From the NCBI GenBank assembly GCA_018524725.1, contig JAEUWP010000410.1:1-64000 (forward strand): a DNA stretch of 64,000 nt. Direction: 5' to 3'. The position numbers and the translations under genes were made by a program. Within the stretch, counting starts at the first letter, position 1. Each line of letters begins with the position of its first letter. Of the stretch, positions 46,002 to 59,200 are shown piece by piece. Source of the DNA: Podaxis mareebaensis (Eukaryota; Basidiomycota; Agaricomycetes; Agaricales; Agaricaceae). A model generated the notes under the pieces. The model did no database searches. It was not told where the DNA came from and saw only the letters and a program-made list of their open reading frames with translations.

Positions 46002-47483
46002 TTATCTCATCGCAAGGGTTGCTGTAGCATAGATCGAGTCTGACTCAGCTTGCGCAGGAGAGGGTGATACAGAAGTGGATGGAGGTGAGGCATCTGCCCA
46101 AGGAGAGGAACCTTCGAGTTCAGTAGGGAATCTGGGGGATGATAAGGGCAATGATTGCGTTCTCTTGGGCGTTACTTGGGGGTCATTGACCGCCTGCGAC
46201 TGAGAGGCTATGTGCGGTGGCGTTAATAGTACTCCCGTGAAGTCTCCCTCGGGAGCCGGAGATGGAGGGAGGGGAACACTAGATTCGAGCATGAAAGATC
46301 CCGGACGTGATTTGATCGCCACCTCGGAAGACGATCGTGACCGACTGGCCTTTATCGGAGGATCATGTTCATGTAGGTCGGGAGATGATAATTTTGCAAG
46401 TGCATTGCTTTCGCGTAAAGTGTGGTTCTCTCCTTCGATTAGACGTAACGCCCTCTTCAGTGCCTCTTTTTCCATCCGGAGCTCCTTCAACTCTTCCTCA
46501 GTTTCGGCTAGTTTGATACGCTCAGTTGCAACCATCTTGTTGGCCTGATAGATCGTGTGATCAGTCTCTACCACTCGGACGGGTGAACGGATATGACGGC
46601 ACCTCTTCGAACAAAGCCTGTGATAGCGATTCTAGTTCGGCCTCCAAATTGGACTTCTCCTGTTCCACTGCCTTCCGAGCTGATCGTTCCTTTTGGAGTT
46701 CCGAATTTAAATCCTCGAGCTCTTTCGCGATATGTGGCGGGATAACGGAAAGCGTGGGTGACGCAACTTGTTGAGGTAATTGGGGAGAACTTGCAGCAGC
46801 ACCGGAGGGTGTAGTTGGGCGGCTGGCCGGTCGAGAAGAGGTAGAGGTGGTAGTGAAACGGAACTTGAAAAACCGTCCGTTCTCCTGACCCTGATTCGTG
46901 TTTGTCGCAGACGGTGCGCCTTGGGGAATTTGAGGAGAGTTGACCGCGGACCCAGGCAGGCTTTCATTTCCGCCCGAAGGCTCGACAGCGTGTTGCCACT
47001 CCTCGAGGCTCTGCCGTTCCTGGGACGGATCGCTGTCCTTGCCGCTCCGTCTACGCCATCCGACCTCTTTGGAACTACCAGAGTTGTCACGGCGTAGGGC
47101 ATCCTCTAACATTTCGTTGTTGGAAATGACTAACGCCAAGTTCGATTTGGCGACATTGAGCTGAACCTCGAGGTCGGCCTGGGTCTTATATGCTTCAGAC
47201 AAGAGCGAGGACTAGTCGCACGAGAGCAGGGTCAGAGCTTGCCTAGAGACAGTCAGCCATATCGCACCAGTTCAGTTACTCTGTTGATGACCATGTCCAA
47301 CGCAAGCCGGAGATCCTCCTCCTGTCCGTCAGCCTTGACCCGCCGAGCATCGTGCAACTCTTCTTCAATTTTCAAAAAAATTGGGTTGGAACCTGACTTT
47401 TGTTGGGTTGCATTGAGACTGTCCGTGCGCTTGGGTAGACCGTTGGCAGAATTGGACCGAAGGGAGGACGGAAAGTGTAACAT
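46002..47483 (-). CDS. SEC2: SEC2-type Rab guanine nucleotide exchange factor
   Basis: Three exons (47483-47268, 47211-46603, 46544-46002) keep phase and give 455 residues. The junction of exons 2 and 3 falls inside the exchange-factor coiled coil: LESLSQALFEE joined to ANKMVATERIKLAETEEEL, the Sec2/Rabin8 signature. An N-terminal helical part, a Ser-rich middle and a Ser/Pro-rich C-terminus flank it. Sec2 proteins activate the Sec4/Rab8 GTPase on secretory vesicles for polarised exocytosis. I chose the Met at 47483 (MLHFPSSLRS); an upstream in-frame Met at 47534 is possible. Confidence 0.8.
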
Positions 47484-47583
47484 CGTCGTTGGCTGCAGAG
47501 GTCCAACAACAACGCAGATCCCATATCCGGTCACAAAATCATGTCACATTGTCACATTAATGTATTTACAACACTTCCTCTTC

Positions 47584-49021
47584 TCAGTAGGCACTCCCCT
47601 TTCCGGAGTAACCACTCGGGAATATCTCCTTGAAGAGCTCGGGATAGTGGATCTGAGCTGTCTCTGGATGGCTCCTGAACGCAATCCTGTCAGTCCAACC
47701 ATACTACCACAATCGGCCACCAACTTACTTTACTCGTCCTATTAGGTTGACTCTCCCTGATGGTTCCCTATCAAACTCGGAGAAATTAACCGCTAAGGAT
47801 GCCAGATCAGTATCTATCTCGCATATGATAAATAACGACGACACATACAATCAGTTGTAGCGACTGCCCCTCGCTCATCCCTCAATCTAAGAATTTCGGG
47901 CGGAACTAGGATGGAATTTGTCAGTTTCACACTAGCCCGTGGTTTGGGAAAGAACGTACAGTCGAGGACCTCATCGGCGAGTCTTATACCTAACGAAATA
48001 TTCTGGAAAAATGGCACGGAATATCGTGGTGTGTCCCCTTTAGGCGACAACACCCTATGGGATGTTGCTCGTGCGATTCCACGGGTAACGAACTCAAGGG
48101 CTTTGGGATGCAGAGTTATGCATTAGTCGACTATGAGTGGCTATCCCTCACCTTTGCCAATATTGATGACGAAAGTCCCTGGGATAGGTGGCGCATCAAT
48201 CCATTCTCCCGAGAGATTCTGCACCTGTAGGCCCGCGTGCGGTGAAGCTTGCAGAAGCTATTAGTGTCAGGACCATCGCTCATGAGATAAGCGCTCGAGC
48301 CGGTATCAACGAGTCAAGGCTCACGAAAGTCAAGAAGCCAGCGTCGTAATGAGGACCCACACCCTGGTCACTTCCGTCGGTCACAACAGGGTATTTTACG
48401 ATCTTTCCGCGGTGTTGCATAAGTTCGGGCGAGTCGTAAAAATGGGCTAGTCCCTTTGGACCAAGGCCAAAGGCTTCTGCCATGAGAGAGCTGAACTTGT
48501 AACTGAGACTCTCTACTTCCTCAAGATATTTCTCAAAAGTCTCCCTGAATCCGGGAATTAATTCCTCATCAGGCCACTGGAAGATAGCAAATATCATTGA
48601 CTGAACCTTGTCGGATCGAGAAACCAAAACGCACCTGGCTTGGACCCCACAGACGATAGTAGTCAGGGTCCCCTTTCTGCCACCGGCACTTGTGCTTGGT
48701 GCCAAAGTCAAACTGTTCGCGTTGATCAACCTGACCCTTCGTAAGTTCTGTTCCCAGACGTGAGTAGCCCAAGAAATGTTCTGAGTTGGCCATTTTGATC
48801 TTGTCCTTTGCTTCTTGAGATAAATCAAAAAGTCTGGGTATGTAGCTTATGAGCCTGTCCACGACATCTTGGGGGACCGGGTGGTTCTTGAGATACAGAA
48901 AGCCCACGTTGATGAGGGCATTCCTTAGTTGGCTGATGAAGATTGCCCTGTCGGCTTCGTTGGAAAGTAAGGAGTAGTCAAGAATGGGAACGCTTGAAAA
49001 GTTGCTGGCGCTGGGAGACAT
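47584..49021 (-). CDS. 2-oxoglutarate/Fe(II)-dependent dioxygenase, isopenicillin N synthase-like
   Basis: Seven exons (49021-48635, 48576-48325, 48257-48152, 48100-47960, 47905-47849, 47792-47729, 47674-47584) keep phase and give 365 residues. The N-terminal module has VPILDYSLLSN and GFLYLKNHPV, as in the DIOX_N domain. The iron ligands are His205 and Asp207 (GPHYDAGF) and His263 (ATSHRV). The 2OG-binding pair is Arg274 and Ser276 (PRYSVPF). Such enzymes use Fe(II), O2 and 2-oxoglutarate to oxidise small molecules; the substrate is not evident. It lies 100 bp upstream of the SEC2-like gene on the same strand. Confidence 0.85.
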
Positions 49022-51053
49022 GGTGTTGGTGGTGATGGTGAAGCGCTTTACGGCAAGTGCCCCCCCGCTGGGTTAATAAGGATTCGGTCTTGTGCGAGAT
49101 GACACAATCATATGGACATACGGTGAAATCTGGGAGCCATATTTTCGCAACCTATCAAATCATAGAACCGTGATTCACTGGAATGGACAGGTCGGCGTCC
49201 GAAAGTCTAAGCTCAGACACAGCAGGACCACATTATGTAAGACTCACAAGTACCCCTCCTGTGCAGCACGAGAGAATATATACAAATCACCAAAAACGAG
49301 TCTTATCCACATTAAGAGCGCGGGCTTCCTTGACAAGCTAATGAGTCCACCGATCTCTCCCTATCGACCACAGGAAACCCCTTGACGAGCGCCTGAAAAT
49401 GCAGTGTTACCGATAAAAGGTAAATTTATGTGCGCTTCCGTTATGGAGTAACCTCTCTTCCTCTTGACATGATCCTGCCTACTCTAACTATCCAAATGCG
49501 CTGGAGCATCCACAAAAACATCCAAACGTAATATATTGCTTCTAAAGCTGTTGGTGCTATTAAGGTAACTTGTCAGTTGGACGTAGAGGCCTCAATCAGA
49601 CATGGGGCTACGAACGACTAGTATAAGTTGTTCTTGCCGGCCAGGGATTGATGCGCATAATAATGTGCTTCCTTGCGCCAAGTCCAACGCAGGATACACA
49701 CTGATGATGTACAAGGCGGTCACACCTGGTTACACGTTCCCCCTTTCTGTCCTGTACCTACCGGGCCGTGAACCAATTTTTACTTCTGGAACTCATCTCT
49801 TCACCCTGAGATGATTGGCTGCCTCCAATATGTACCGTGTTTTAAGCATAATCTCGCTTCTACGTGCTGTGTGTGATTATAGAATTTATTCTTCATAAGA
49901 TGCAGGCCCCACTCCGTTTCGTCATTGACATTCTTGTTATCTACGAAATTTTCCCTGATTCTCTCCCGGTTCCAGCGAGCTTTTATGCTTTTCGAAAGCA
50001 AATACGTTACTTAAGAGCCTCTACGTACCATACATATATGATATTGTGCATACAACATCAGTAAGCAATATACACCTCTTCCAAGTCTCGCCGAAGCACG
50101 ATGTCGATTGTCGATCATTGATATGCCAATTTGTTGTTGACGTACCCGAAGCCAGCCTCCTGCTTTGAACTCCAGCCATCGTTCAAAGCCGTTCTACTTG
50201 TCATTGCGGACGAAAGCATTCTTTCGTTCTTAGCGATTTCTCCCCCGTTCGTGTCGTAATCTCAAGTAACGAACTTGTATTCAGCAGATAGATTGTTCGC
50301 AGAACTATTATAATATATCATTGATCTACTGTTTTATGATATATTTTTTAGTCCCTAGAGCCTTTCAAGTGTATTATGTATATCAGTCCGGAGACAGCAT
50401 GTAAGTATTCGAAAGTCCGGCATTGTCGCTGATCTGTTATCGTCTGCTGCCTGAGATGTTCGTCCATCCGAATCAGAATCGAGCGAACCCTAACTCTTTA
50501 CTCAACGTTTCAGTGCACGGGACGGAACTCAAGGTGACATCAACCGGGTGTTGGGATTCGCGTGCAGGGATCTGAACCTCAATCGATTGGGATATCTGAT
50601 TCCGGTGAATCCTGTGTCATTTATCCACGATTGGAAACACTTAATAGCTGGGAGGCGGTGGTGTCAGGATCGTGGAGGTCAGATGCCATGTGTTCCTGCC
50701 ATACTCCTGTGTCGATCTAATCAGTGTTGTAGGTTTCACTTTCTATCGCGTCCCCGCGGGCGCTGATCGGAGTCGCTGTATCATCTTTTTTCAACGTAAA
50801 TCCAACTGTGGATGGAAGATGGCAACTTCCGGGATGATCAACAAATCGGGAGTTACTAAACCAATTGTGTTATATTTGTTTTAAGTTTCGACTCCCCATG
50901 AACTTGAGCCTATGTACGGCCACATGAGGCGTGATATTTCTTCTGGAGGTTCGCAAACTTACCCCGGATTCCGTAGAAGGATCCTTGGGCTATTTGGGGG
51001 CCTGCACGTTTTCATATAACCGACTTCAGACGGTTACCGCACAGTAACAGGCC
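49022..51053. other. Intergenic, about 2 kb, no gene seen
   Basis: Short open frames at 49092-49385, 49602-49814 and 50548-50766 have no family features or clear splice partners. The stretch upstream of 51054 is presumably the promoter of EF-hand/ZZ gene B. Confidence 0.45.
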
Positions 51054-54000
51054 ATGACCTCCTTCCCCATGCCTCCAATGCCTACACCCGCTCCCGGGAC
51101 GGGAGATGCTCTGACAGACGCGTATCTGACACTTAAAAACTCGAAAGAAGCTCCAGGAAAGAGAGAGCAAGCCTTCGACAGTCTGGGTACGTGTTGGTGG
51201 CCTTTGCCTGTTGTCTCAATCTGACGGTTTTTATACACGCAGGAAACGCTATCTTGTCCGCCGGTGATTCGCCAACATTGTCATTCTTGAACCAATTCTA
51301 TGAGTCCAACTGTTCAGTCATCAACACTGCCGCAGCTGGAATCGCGTCTTTCGATAGTAAAACCATCGACGGTGCGATATCTGGATTCGCGGACTCCGTC
51401 AAAGTCGTAATGAATGGTCTTGACGCGCTTGGTCAAATACATCCCTTCGTCGGAGGTATGTTCGAATTCTCACCACACTCGATGTCCATCAACAAATGTA
51501 TCAGTGGCCGTTGTCGCGTTCAAGCTCGTCGTGACGCTCGATATGACCAGAAGAGAGAATAACCAGAAAGTCATGGCCGTGAAAATACAAATGCAGCAGA
51601 TGATGTGTACGCTGTTCCAGTATGTTCTCGTCCACCTCTCTTATGTCCTCGGCTTAACTCCAGGCTAGGTTGCGCCGAATCAAGGACCCGGACGAGGTCG
51701 GACCTGACGGCACGATACTGAAGGATCGCATGCAGCCTCTGATGGAGCAGATCGCGCAGGACATCAAGGAATGTGGCTCAGCCTGTGATGTATACTTGAA
51801 GAAGAGTTTCATTGGTGGGTCCACCTTTCATCGTCTCGGACCACGACTGATTTCGAGCAGCCAGGACTCTCAAATCGAAGATTTATGAAGCTCGCTTAGC
51901 CGGTTATGCGGCGAAATTTATGGACTACCGAGATCAGCTCGACAAGGCACTAAATGTTCATATCGCCCTTGGAGTTGATGCAGCCAACGAAAAGTTGGAC
52001 ACGCAATCAACCCAGCTTCAATCGATCGAAGAAAAACTCGACTTGTTGTCAACGGTATTCCGCCAACTGGATACACCGCGAGAGAGAGAGGTCCTTGAAT
52101 TCATCGAGCAGAATGGAGGTGCGAAAGCTGTAATCGACCGCAACGATCTCGTCCAAGGTCTCGTCAAAAAGTCTGGAGAAACGATGACTAATTTGGCCGA
52201 TAAGAGCCTTACCAGCAAGAGTGATGTTGATTCTGTCAAGGAGAAGCTGAAGAAGGAATTGACAGAGGATGTGGACGTGGTGTTGAAGCGGAACTTTATG
52301 CTTTTCGATCGCAAGTTAGAGATTCAAAGTCGAAACATTGCGGACGCGTTGGAGAAGCAGGGGCGATATATCGTAAGCGTCCTCTCCGCGGGAACTCACG
52401 ACAAGATCAAAGATATTGTGAGTGTGCTGACATAGCATCGATTCAGGCAACTGACGTACTGCCTAGGACCTGCAAAACCTATGGAGGGAAATGGTACGAC
52501 TTAGCCGACTTGAAAAATTGCCAGCGCTAACCTCGAGGTCCTATTTTGTAGGGTTGGAAGGGCAGCGTAAAGGCCCGTCACTTCGTCCTCGCATTGCGCG
52601 ATTACTTTATCGACCAATTTGCGACCGGCACACCGCTTCCCAGGGCTGGTGAAACCTTCACAATCCAAGCACCAGCACCAGAGCCTTCGTTTATCACTGC
52701 GGGCCACCTGACTACCTTGAGGACAATCAGTCAATCCGGACTCGCTGATGACCAGTGGGCGCTAGAATACATCAACGTCGCTCATCTCCAGTCGATCTTG
52801 GAGGCTATCGATGATGATGGGACCGGATTCATCAGTATCAAGGAAGCAAATACATTTGCAGTCGAGCGTCCGAAGGGTTGGAGGTGAGTGTACTTTTTTC
52901 CCGGGCTCTATGTAAATCGCCCTCACTTCGAATTTAGTTTACTCCACTGGATTGCGTTTTGGGCCAAGGGTGAGTTCCACCGCCCTCCTCGCGTTGACAT
53001 CACTGGTTACATTCTTTTTGAAAGGCTGGGAAATGAGTCTCGCGGATTACGAAAATAAGATATTCCTGGTTCTCCAGCAGATGGATAAGCTCCACCAAAA
53101 TGTCCTCAAGGAGAACCGGTACTATGTTGACACCTACCTTCGACACTACAGTATAACCGGCATTGAGCTCATTCTGCGATCAGTCAAGACCGCCAAGGAT
53201 TATGGCCAAGTCTGTCACGAGCTCGTCTCTCTCACGGAGTCTTATACGAGTGCTGAGGAGGAAAGGTTTTGAAAGAATCTGGATAACATATGTTACGACA
53301 TAGATAGCGCTGGGACTGTCACACTCATTACTGGCCCTGGAAGGATCGAACGTGTACGTGCCTCCACTCTACCCCAGTTTTGTCTTATTGCTCATGTGTC
53401 GTTTCAGTATCTGTTCCCGCTCTTATACCTGACACTCAAGCGTCACCTCGAGGTTTTCCACTATGCCTGTAGGCATGTTGTTGACTCCGAAGAATTTTCG
53501 CATATGTCTACGACTCTTGGATCGATCTTTGATGTTGTTGAACAGCGTATCGAAAGTCTCGGAGGTAGGTCATTGCAGCTCATTCTGACGCTGGTTGCTT
53601 ATGCTATTGTTCTCAGCGATCTATAAGCAAGTTCATGTCGATCTCAATAACCATCTCGAAAATTTTGCTCTTGGAATGGTGAGTCTACGAATATACCGTC
53701 GACGATAAGCCCCCCATTAACGTGTGCTGCACATAGTTCCATGATTTCGCCGTGAGCGAATACAGCTACGGCTCCCGGGAAAGTCTCATTATGGGCTGGG
53801 AGGATACGTCGAAGACCAAGAATGAATCTGACGAGAATAGGATCGTCGAGGACCCGGAAAACGTCAAACCCATCTTCTCCTTCGACCCTGATTCTCAGAA
53901 CAACTACCGTGGAGAATGGCAAGGCTGGCCATCTCACTCTTTCGATGCCGATCCCTACACAGGTACGATGTATGGGTTTTGGACTGGTCATTTCTGGTCC

Positions 54001-55885
54001 ACACAGAGAAAGAGTACGATCTGCGCTCTCGGTCTGACGCAACTCAGGATCGAGGTCGATCCTGAGGACAGTGGCCTTTTGAAGGGGTTTGCTGTGACGT
54101 ACTCTGGCAAACTCAAGGTATATGGTCGGAGACGATGGTTCAAGGGGACAGACTCGGAGTTTGAAGAGTTTGACATAGTTATGTCGTTCGATGACGGGTA
54201 TTCTGTGAGGCTTATTGGACGTTTGGTTGAAGGGGATGAAGAGCTTGTTGGAGGATGGTCTACATTTTTTGAGAAAGAAGACGCGAAGAAGGCATATAAT
54301 GATCGTCCATTCGGTGATGATCCTTCGGTAGAGGGTGAAGGGGAGGCTAAGCCGGTGGGGGAGGGTGAGGAGGGTGAAAGCAAACAGGAAGGCGAAACGC
54401 AGGAGGCGGAGGAGACGCGGATGAACAACGGCGCGACTCAAGGAGGTGAGACAGAAATGGAAGTGGCTAAGGAAGGGAAATTGGGGGAAGAGACAAAGGA
54501 GCCGCAAGAAGAGGAAAATAACGTCGTGGAACCAGAGCAGGATGTGCAACAAACCGAGGGTGATGAAGAAGCCAACGCTACCAATACCGCTGACCCGCAA
54601 ATTCCGGATAAAGCTGATGAGGAAGAACCCGTCGTTAAGACCTTCATCCTCCGTCGTACCCCGGTAGAAGTGTCTGCTTTCCGACATATCTTATACGAGG
54701 ACGAGAATAAGGCGAAAGCTCGTTGGAATTTCCTCCGCGAGGCCGTCCTGTACCTTGTCCGGCAGCGCCTCTGGTCTTGGAGTCATTTCAAAGCCTGGAG
54801 TGCCGATCGCCGGGCATTCCTTGATTACTATAGACGCAACTGGCTGCTTTCGACCTGCAATTTCATGACTCCTAACCCCCTCACTCAAGCAGAGAAAGAG
54901 ACATGGTATGATCTGAAGTTCCGCCTGGCCCCCTCACTCATCCGCCTTTGTGTGGAGACTTTAAACTGGTCTCTGTACAGACTTCCGTTCCATTAGTACG
55001 TTTCCTAGCTCTCTGTATGCAACTGAATGTTCACCCATACACCGCAGCGGCATCTCGTGTGACGGATGCCACTACCGTCTTATCGAACCGCGTTTCATCT
55101 GCCTGACATGTATAGATCCCGAGATGTCCAACTCATTTGACCTTTGCTCTCAATGCATGGACAAACCCGCCGAGCGCCACGATTTCACCCACACCGTTGA
55201 TCATACATTGATCAAAGCCCGAATATATATTCACGCATACTTCTTCGCCTGGCTCATCAACGAAGCCAGGTTGATGACTACTCGCTTGAAGAAGACATTT
55301 GCGGAGTTGATGTCTAAAGAAGAGCAGGATACACATGGTGTTGATGAACACGTTCCAATGGGCGGCCACCCAGAGTTACTCTGTGGTTGCTGTGCGAAAC
55401 CAGTGACGATCCCTTGTTGGGTTTGTATAACCTGCGGTGAGTCTCATACCCTGCTTCTTTGGCAAGGTTAATCAAGACGTTCAGCACGCGAAACTTATGT
55501 CTGTGTCGACTGCGAGGAAAAAGAGTTGCCGGTTTTGAAGGATGGGCCTGGCTGTACTATTCACCGCCCTGATCACCACCTTCTCCGGCTTCATAACCTT
55601 GAGCCAGCACGGTTCGAGCGCGAGAAGGTGGACCCTACTGTTGCGCGAATCAATGCTTTGGAGACTGCCGTTAACCACAAATTCGAAGTTTTGGAGTCTA
55701 TGGTGGAATCGCGTATCGCCGCTCTCGAAACAAAGGTTGAAGCACGCCTAGCATCGTTTGAATCCCTCCTCAGGAGAATCGCGCTTCAGCTCAACGTTCC
55801 CGATCAGAGCGAGCCGCCGAGAGTTAACGAGGTTGTTGCCAATCGTGACGATGCATCGAATGGAATAGCTCAGGGAGATGACTGA
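51054..55885 (+). CDS. EF-hand/ZZ-finger protein, copy B (one premature stop)
   Basis: Fourteen exons (51054-51186, 51243-51455, 51505-51619, 51669-51814, 51861-52417, 52467-52493, 52552-52883, 52938-52969, 53025-53353, 53408-53564, 53617-53678, 53737-54995, 55048-55436, 55485-55885) keep phase throughout, for 1383 codons. Codon 601 is TGA (53270-53272), where A and C have Gln and Glu. Domains: an N-terminal helical module with QIHPFVG then VAVVAFKLVVTL (residues 45-330); an EF-hand loop DDDGTGFISIKE (about 485); a GxWTG beta domain (FWTGHFW, about 780); an acidic linker; a helical domain; ZZ finger 1 (CDGC, CLTC, CSQC, HTVDH, about 1122-1170); zinc module 2 (CGCC, CWVCITC, CVDCEE); and a coiled-coil tail. 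The function is unknown; calcium-responsive signalling is my inference. Confidence 0.75.
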
Positions 55886-56293
55886 TTCATGTATGTAGGG
55901 CTTTGCATGTATCTGTATCATTCAATCGAATCATACACGGCGATCTCAGGGAATTTGGACAACCATTTTGATGCGAGATCACCGGTCGAAGAATCAAGAC
56001 GACTCCTTTATTAAAGGTCTTCGGTGAGAACGCCAATCCGACGCGTTTCGAAGGTAGGCCCCCCGATTTGGCACAATTGTCAGGATTGTCGGGTGTCGTT
56101 AACGGGAATCTCGGGTTCAGGGAACGGTCATGAGGTTGCAGCGACAATCAGGGCAATCCTTGTCATTGATAAGCGCCTGGATCGAGGACAACACGAACAA
56201 ACGGGTGGAATCTGAACAGGCAGGCTAGGGTATACAACCTATTCTTATAAAGACTGATAATCTGAGTGTGAGTTATCAGTCGCCCAGTCCATC
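55886..56293. other. Intergenic between tandem genes B and C
   Basis: About 400 bp that must hold the terminator of B and promoter of C. CTTATAAAGA at about 56243 could be a TATA-like element 40-50 bp before the start of C. Confidence 0.4.
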
Positions 56294-59200
56294 ATGCCCT
56301 CCCCAGATCCTGACCAAAATCATGACGCTCTCTTGGTGGAAGCCCACAAAGCAACTTTCCAGACTACAGAGGTCGGCAAGGTTGAACAAACGGTTGACCA
56401 TTTTGGTAGGTCGCAAACTTGAGGTGCTTAAATGTGTGCAACATTAACGCGCTTGTTTTCTAGTGGATAATATCTCCGCGAAGGCGGAGTCTCCCACATT
56501 GGCCTTTGTTAACCAGTTCTATGCAGCTAATCAGGCTACCATCCAAGCTGCTGCCGCGGGGTTCTCGTCTCTCGATAACAAGTCGATCGAAAATGCAATC
56601 TCGACGTTCACGGAATCTGCAAAGGTGGTGATGAAGGGTTTGGACGCTCTCGGTCAAGTTCACCCATTCATTGGAGGTATGTCACGCAACCGGTCCCGGC
56701 AAAGCTATGCCTCAACGAATATTCCAGTTGCTGTTGTTGCATTCAAGCTTGTCGTGACTTTGGACTTGACGCGCCGCGAGAATAATGCAAAAGTACTGGC
56801 CCTCCGTGTCCAGATGCAGGACATGATGTGTGTGCTCTTCCAGTGGGTAACATGCTATTGGAATTCCTGCAAGATTCCGCCATTGATCAATATCCAGACT
56901 TCGACGCATGAGAGATCCTGAAGATTGTGGGCCTGACGGTATCACCATCAAGGACCGCATGCAACCTCTCATAGAACGCATCGCGAAAAGCATTAGAGAG
57001 TGTGGTTCTGCGTGCGATGCTTATTTAAAGAAGAGCTTCCTCTGTGAGTTGTTATGTATTTCCCTACAGGTTACGTCGCCTGACTCAGTGCAGCCAGAAC
57101 CTTGAAGTGCAAGATTTATGAAAGCCGTTTGGCCGAATGGGCAACGGTATTCACGGACTACAAGGGAGAGCTCGAGCGGGCTGTGACAATACACGCTGCA
57201 CTGGGCGTAGATGAGGCTAACGAGAAGCTGGACAAGCAACAGGCGACACTGAAGGGGATCGAGAACACGATGATGGAGATTTTTAAAAAGCTTGATACGC
57301 CACGGGAGAGGGAGGTGTCGAAGTTTATTGAGGAGAACGGAGGAGCAAGGGCTTGTATCGAGAAGGACGACCTCCTTACAAAGCTTATATCGAAAACAGG
57401 GGAGTCAATTTCTTCCGTTGCTCAGCGTTCGACCGCGAAAGGCAGTGACGAGGTCGTGGCTGCTCGTAAGACTCTCTTGAAGGAACTTACGGAGGATGTG
57501 GACGAGGTCTTTAGGAAAAACCTTGCGGTGTTTGAGGCCAAGATGGCAATCCAGCGCCAGCAAATAACGGATGCGATGGAGAGGCAAGGTCAACAAATCA
57601 TGTCGGTACTGCTTTCGGGCGCCCATGACAGGATCAGGGACGCGGTAAGCTAGTGTCTTGTGACAGCCACTGAAACACTGCTCACATCATTCCACAGGAC
57701 CTGCAAAAATTATGGAAAGAGATGGTGGGTGTTCTTATTTCGGATCTTATCTCAAGAGATATGGACTTCTTGTGGTCAGGGATGGAAAGGGAGTGTCAAG
57801 GCTAGGCATTTCGTTCTCGCTCTACGGGACTACTTCACGGATCAGTTTAACATGGTGACGTATCCCACGAGTCCTCGTGTCGCCGCCGCCGCTCTCCCAC
57901 CAACGCCTGGTGCATCTGATGAGGAACATGCTGCAGACGCCGAGGTCCTCAATAATCCCATTAGTCCTAATGACCGCTGGACCCTCGAACACATCAATAT
58001 CGCCCACCTACAGCCCATTCTTGAAGCTATCGACGACGACGGTACTGGATTCATCAGCATAAAGGAAGCTAATACATTCGCAGTTGAACGGCCAAAAGGA
58101 TGGACGTGAGTGTCATCTTTGTATGGATGGACTCGAATACACTCATATATTTCTCTAGCCTTCTTCATTGGCTAGCTTTCTGGGCGAAAGGCAAGAATGT
58201 TTCAGCCTTCAGTGTTGCGCAACATTCACATCCTTTTCTAGGGTGGCACCACAGCATCTCGAAGTACAAGAACCAGATTTACCTTCTTATCCAACAAATG
58301 CACAGAGACTTGGACGATGTCCAACCTGACAACAGGTTCTCTGCGGACTGGTACCTCGATATGGACTGCTTCAGGTCTATTGAACAACTTCTCCGTTCTA
58401 CAAAGACGGTCGACGAGAACGAGCGATTAGAGTCCGACCTTGCCCAGCTCACCGAATCATACGTGTCGAGTGAGGAGGAGCGTTTGGAGAGGAATTTGAA
58501 AAGTGTTGGATACAACATTGACTCTCCGGCCACTGTCTCTTTGATTACTGGGCAAGGACGGATAGAGAGGGTAGGTCAGTTGATCCATGCCATCGATGTA
58601 GTGCTGAAAGACAATTACAGCACGTGTATCCCTTACTCTATCTTGTTCTGAAGCACCATGCACGTATCGTCAAGGTTGCATGTCATCACATCATCGACAT
58701 AGGCGAATTAGATTATTGGGTAGAAAGCCTCAATTCCATCATCACAGTCGTCAAGCACAGAGTCGAAACGCTCGGAGGTACGTCACTCAAAACCAAATCA
58801 TCGAATGGCGGTTGAAATTGGAGGATATCACAGCAATCTATAAGCAAGTCTACGTTGACGCGAGAATGCAACTCGAGAATTTTGCATTCGGCATGGTTGG
58901 GTCAACCGTTACTCCTATCATACTACGAACTCTTACGTTGTTTTCAGTATCGTTTAATTTGGGAAAGCCCCGACTCCTGGAAGCCTGTGGAGAATAGCTT
59001 CGCTACATGGCAGGATATATCAACTGACAGAGACGAATGTCAAGAGGACGAGTTTCGTCCAGAGGATGTCGAATTGCTACACTATCCTCCCCAGGATACA
59101 TTCTCATACCAATCTATAGACGCCGACCTTCCACCATTCCAACTCGAAGCAGACGCGACTGCCTACTCCTCTGGCTTAGATGGTATCTGGACGGGACATT

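Noticed and set aside
53644..54687. 347-residue minus-strand open frame with hydrophobic runs
   Set aside because: It is the antisense shadow of the Glu-rich exon 12 of EF-hand/ZZ gene B; long acidic coding stretches open hydrophobic frames on the other strand.
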